This document shows, one piece after another, positions 61,001 to 64,000 of a stretch of 64,000 nt of DNA. The stretch covers positions 248,001 to 312,000 of the forward strand of contig JASANH010001265.1 of assembly GCA_030248295.1 (NCBI GenBank). The letters run 5' to 3'. The translations under genes were made by a program, and so were the position numbers. The stretch is from Mesodorylaimus sp. YZB2_4. Taxonomy: Eukaryota; Nematoda; Enoplea; Dorylaimida; Dorylaimidae. How positions within the stretch are numbered: the stretch's first letter is position 1; every line of letters begins with the position of its first letter. The notes under the pieces were generated by a model. The model worked only from the letters and a program-made list of their open reading frames with translations, was not told where the DNA came from and searched no databases.

Positions 61001-64000
61001 CCGAGTACCCCACCCCTTTTCTACGCCCTAGAATACGTGGGATCTGCCCGTGTCTGACTGTTCTTAATCGCCCGGGGCTCCTTTCGCAATTAATACCCCA
61101 AGTTTTAGGGCAGCCTTAGTCCGACACTAAATTTGGGGCGTGTCCTGACTGATTGCGAAAGTGCCTCTTAATACGCATGGAGTGCAAGATGGTGTTTCAA
61201 GTGCTGACTCGACTAGCAATGGTATCTTCTCTTGTAGCCTCCCTGGCCGGAGGAGTACTCTTCGTTTTCGAGTCAGATGTTCTTTTCTTGGTTTACTAAG
61301 TAAGGGTCTCCTTTGAACAGTTTTTTATTGGTTCTAGTGTACACCTCGAATTGTAGGTTACTGTTGACTGGATGGAAGCGTGTGTTGGAACTACGCGATG
61401 TGTGGTACGTGTCTCACGGCGAGCAAACCAGCAACGTCTATGCTAAATTCGGACCTCATTGGCACCACGAGTACGGCCCGGTTATATATTCGAAAAGGTA
61501 TGGTCGAATGAGTTTCGTAGGGTGTTCAGCTATAAAATAGGATTTAGGTTTGGGACATTTGCGAAACCGAAACAGGAAGTGGAAATCAGACGTATTGTCA
61601 AAGAACCGTCGTTAGTGCGAGTTATTAGGCAAACTTGCGGGTGGCAAGCTTTGGAAGCCGGCTTGCTGAAATTGATCAACGATATTTTAACTTTTATGGA
61701 GCCATTTTTCGTAAAGTAAGCATGGAAAGTTTTGAAATAAGATGGAACAATTTGGTGTTTTTTAGATTAATGATCGCTTTCTACGTGAATCGATCGATAC
61801 CAACTTGGCACGGATACGTGTACGTGGTAATGATGGGTGTGGCCATGATCTCCAAGTCGGCCGCTTTGAATCAATATTTTAATATTATGACTCGATTGGG
61901 TGTGCAAGCACGGACTGCCATCGTGTCTGCCATTTATCGGAAGGTGGGGCTAGTTTGTGGAATGGCTTGCAAGTGCAATGCACGTGATGTTTTGCAGTCG
62001 TTACGGCTGACGTCGGAATCTCGATCGTCGTGGACCACAGGCGAAATTGTCAATTTGATGTCAGTCGATGCGCATCGATTTCGGGAATCGGCTCCTTTCA
62101 TACAATTATTATGGTCTGCCCCCTTACAGGTAAGTGCATGTTGTCGGAACGAGTGCTTTGACACCTCGAGAATGTAATTCCCACGCTCTGTTTGGCTGAA
62201 TAGGCACTAAATTTAACATAGATGGAATAAGTGGGAGGGAACAAGGCTGGAAAAGTCAGAAAATCCTAAAAGTGTTTGGCAAACCTCGAGGAAACGAGAA
62301 TTTTGGAGCCAAAATCAGGAAAAACTGTGAGGCTGCATTCTAAGGTTTCAAATTTTGAATCCACGTTTTCTTGGAGGAGTGCGCCTTAAGTAAGCCATCG
62401 CCCGTCAGCTGACACTGGTTTAGTAGAGCTGGGACTGTGAAAATAATCAGGGAACAATCAAATTTTTTGTCTTAGAAATCTGAAAAATCAGGGAAGATCG
62501 TTTTCATTCTTTGTATGAACCCTGTCCTTGGAGAGACGCTGCTGTGTGTGCTGATCCCCGCACAACCTTGCTTGGAAGGTTTGACTGCTGGCTTGACTGC
62601 TTCTATGAGCATAGTTAATCATTGAAAAATCAAATTTTTTGTCTGGGAAACCTGAAAAAATCGAGGAAATCTTTTTCTGTTCCTTTTAAAAGAGAAGAAA
62701 GCCCTGGGGAAAGAAATGAAATGCTATTTGGTTCGGGTAGATGGCACGACATCGAGCACTTTGTTTTGTTTTAGATCATAGTCGGCATCAGTTGCATCTA
62801 CTCTGCTGTCGGTCACGCCGTCTGGGCGGGTGTGGCATTCTTGGTGGTGGTGGTGATCGCGAACAGTGCGGCGTGCAAGGTGTACGAAAAGTTGACGGTA
62901 TGTGCAGTACATGTGGAGGGGGATTCATTAGTCAGGGAGGTCATTTTAGGAGAAACAAATGAACGAGAAGGACAAACGGATGAAATTGTTGACGGAAATA
63001 TTGAATGGAATTAAAGTAAGCTGGTTTGTGTTTGTGTTGATTCTTTGGACCGATCCAGATTTTGGGTCAGATTGGGTCGATCGATAAGCTCTTCGATTCA
63101 CTATTGCTTCTAGGTCATCAAATTGTACGCCTGGGAACCGGCATTCAAACGTGAAGTTGAGGATATTCGCGGCAAAGAACTGAAACATATTCGAAATTCG
63201 TCCTATGTGGGCGGAATGATGGAATTTGCTTGGAATTGCACGACTATTTTCGTAAGTGATCTTTGTACGGTATCTGGCCAATATGGATTGGAATTCTGGT
63301 TTCAGAGCTGCCTAATAATCTTCGCCACCTACTTGTATATGAATGATTCGAACCAGTTGACGCCCGATATGGTCTTTTTTGTGCTGTCGGTTTTCCGAAT
63401 TCTCGAGTTTCCATTAGCAATGCTTCCATATTTGCTGGCTGGTCTTATCATGGTGAGTGCATTGAAGGCGGAGAGGGGAGGAGATAAACGAGTTGGATTT
63501 CAGCTTTCGGTTTCAATAAGTCGCTTGTCAAAGTTTTTCTCGGCCCAGGAACTTAATGAAGGACAGGTGATGCGGACTAATTCGGGCAAAAGTACGGTTT
63601 GGTCATCTCAGATTGTCATAAGATGATATGGATTCGGTTTCAGGCGTGGCTGTAAAGGTTTCGCGAGGAAGTTTCACATGGGAATCCAATCTAGAAAAAG
63701 AACCATCATTGCAAGAAATCGATTTCGATATTCCGCGTGGCAAGCTATGGGCTGTGGTCGGCCAAGTTGGTTCGGGAAAGTCGAGTCTACTTTCGGCCAT
63801 TTGTGGAGAAATGCACAAAATCAATGGGATTATTCAAATTGATGTGAGTATTTGCGATGGCTGATTGTGTGGATTCTTTTAGCTGATAGGAACTGCATTC
63901 AAGAGCTCATTGTTTTGAGATGGCTGGTCACTTTTAGGGTACTATGGGTTACGTGGCGCAACAGCCTTGGATCCAGAATGCTTCGCTGAAGGACAACATT
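58031..64000 (+). CDS. ABCC-family (MRP1-type) ABC transporter, 5' part
   Basis: Exons read: 58031-58066, 58564-58743, 59076-59201, 59533-59679, 59738-59866, ~60914-60980 (end uncertain), ~61357-61497, 61548-61715, 61766-61943, 61998-62129, 62775-62897, ~62950-63015, 63114-63251, 63306-63452, 63504-63591, 63644-63843 and 63938 to the window end. The product is a full-type MRP that exports organic anions and glutathione conjugates. It has TMD0 ([20 protein letters not shown]), the linker ([27 protein letters not shown]), membrane domain 1 ([37 protein letters not shown]) and NBD1 with Walker [10 protein letters not shown] and [13 protein letters not shown]. Truncated only by the window edge. 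The join between the ~60.9 and 61.36 kb exons is unresolved. Confidence 0.9.
58428..58495 (-). other. tRNA-like remnant
   Basis: On the minus strand GGCCTCGGGTTCGAACCGC is a good B box, preceded by a GCGCGGTAAAGCGCC segment that could be a D arm remnant. No full cloverleaf. It lies in intron 1 of the ABCC gene. Confidence 0.35.
58929..59033 (+). repeat. Interspersed repeat family B, copy 1
   Basis: Aligns by eye with 62245-62341. Shared blocks are CTGGAAAAGTCAG, AATCCTA, GAGCCAAAATCAGG and GCATT. It lies in intron 2 of the ABCC gene. Confidence 0.6.
60110..60900. repeat. Degenerate inverted repeats in an ABCC intron
   Basis: At 60,120-60,235 phrases such as GCGCCATTCCCATAT and ATGCGCCGTTCCCATATGCGCC occur. 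At 60,720-60,890 the opposite sense recurs several times (GGCGCAATTGGGA, CAGCGCAATTGGGA). Between them at about 60,380-60,455 is a tRNA-like A/B box pair. It may be one composite element. Confidence 0.4.
62245..62341 (+). repeat. Interspersed repeat family B, copy 2
   Basis: Same family and orientation as 58929-59033. Further weak copies of an AATCAGGGAA-type phrase with CAAATTTTTTGTC occur at about 62,447-62,500 and 62,625-62,680. All lie in intron 10 of the ABCC gene. Confidence 0.55.

Overview
The window is nuclear DNA from an invertebrate animal. Almost every recognisable gene is a conserved metazoan gene broken into short exons by GT-AG introns (from 41 nt to more than 1 kb), and joining the exons at the stated splice sites gives full-length, in-frame proteins. 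The gene set (NAE1, IMPA1, a MET/RON-type receptor kinase, NAMPT, RPL12, LIN54, a ropporin, MRPL1, GLUD1, TIMM17, ARL6IP5, a ZNF318-like protein, ERH and an ABCC/MRP transporter) excludes a bacterium, fungus or plant. NAMPT, MET-type kinase and ropporin genes are missing from Drosophila and C. elegans, so a different protostome lineage is likely. I cannot name the phylum from the sequence alone.

Layout. 0-9 kb: NAE1 (-) and IMPA1 (+) head to head, then the cytoplasmic and transmembrane part of a MET-like kinase (-). 9-16 kb: gene-poor and repeat-rich. 16.3-18.2 kb: a GH16 beta-glucanase (+) carrying several disabling changes. 18.8-20 kb: a 12-bp minisatellite of about 70 units that stays open in several frames. 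21-23.4 kb: NAMPT (+). 24-26.8 kb: C-terminal part of a Myb gene (-). 27.3-28.6 kb: RPL12 (+). 29-31.3 kb: LIN54 (-). 31.7-35 kb: ropporin-like (+). 35-37.3 kb: MRPL1 (-). 37.7-40.3 kb: an RGG/acidic nucleolar-type protein (+). 40.5-43.1 kb: GLUD1 (-). 43.7-44.9 kb: an ePHD protein (+). 46.9-48.8 kb: TIMM17 (+). 49.2-50.9 kb: ARL6IP5 (-). 51.5-54.1 kb: an unidentified beta-propeller protein (-). 54.4-64 kb: ZNF318-like, ERH and ABCC genes in a tight row (+), the last cut by the window end.

Functional themes. Most genes are housekeeping: neddylation, inositol and NAD metabolism, cytosolic and mitochondrial ribosomes, mitochondrial import and glutamate oxidation. LIN54 and Myb, two partners of the MuvB/DREAM cell-cycle complex, lie 3.4 kb apart. 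Five or six pairs are head to head over 300-600 bp, which suggests shared promoters. Introns and spacers hold several short mobile or repetitive elements: a tRNA-derived SINE family, a TIR element with TTAGGC-like repeats, a fold-back element, tandem palindromes and two diffuse interspersed repeat families.

The observations most worth following are the two-copy TIR/TTAGGC element, the minisatellite with a signal-peptide ORF, the decayed GH16 gene, the Myb gene with no visible DNA-binding domain, and the ZNF318-ERH-ABCC cluster. Exon borders were read by eye and may be off by a base or two.
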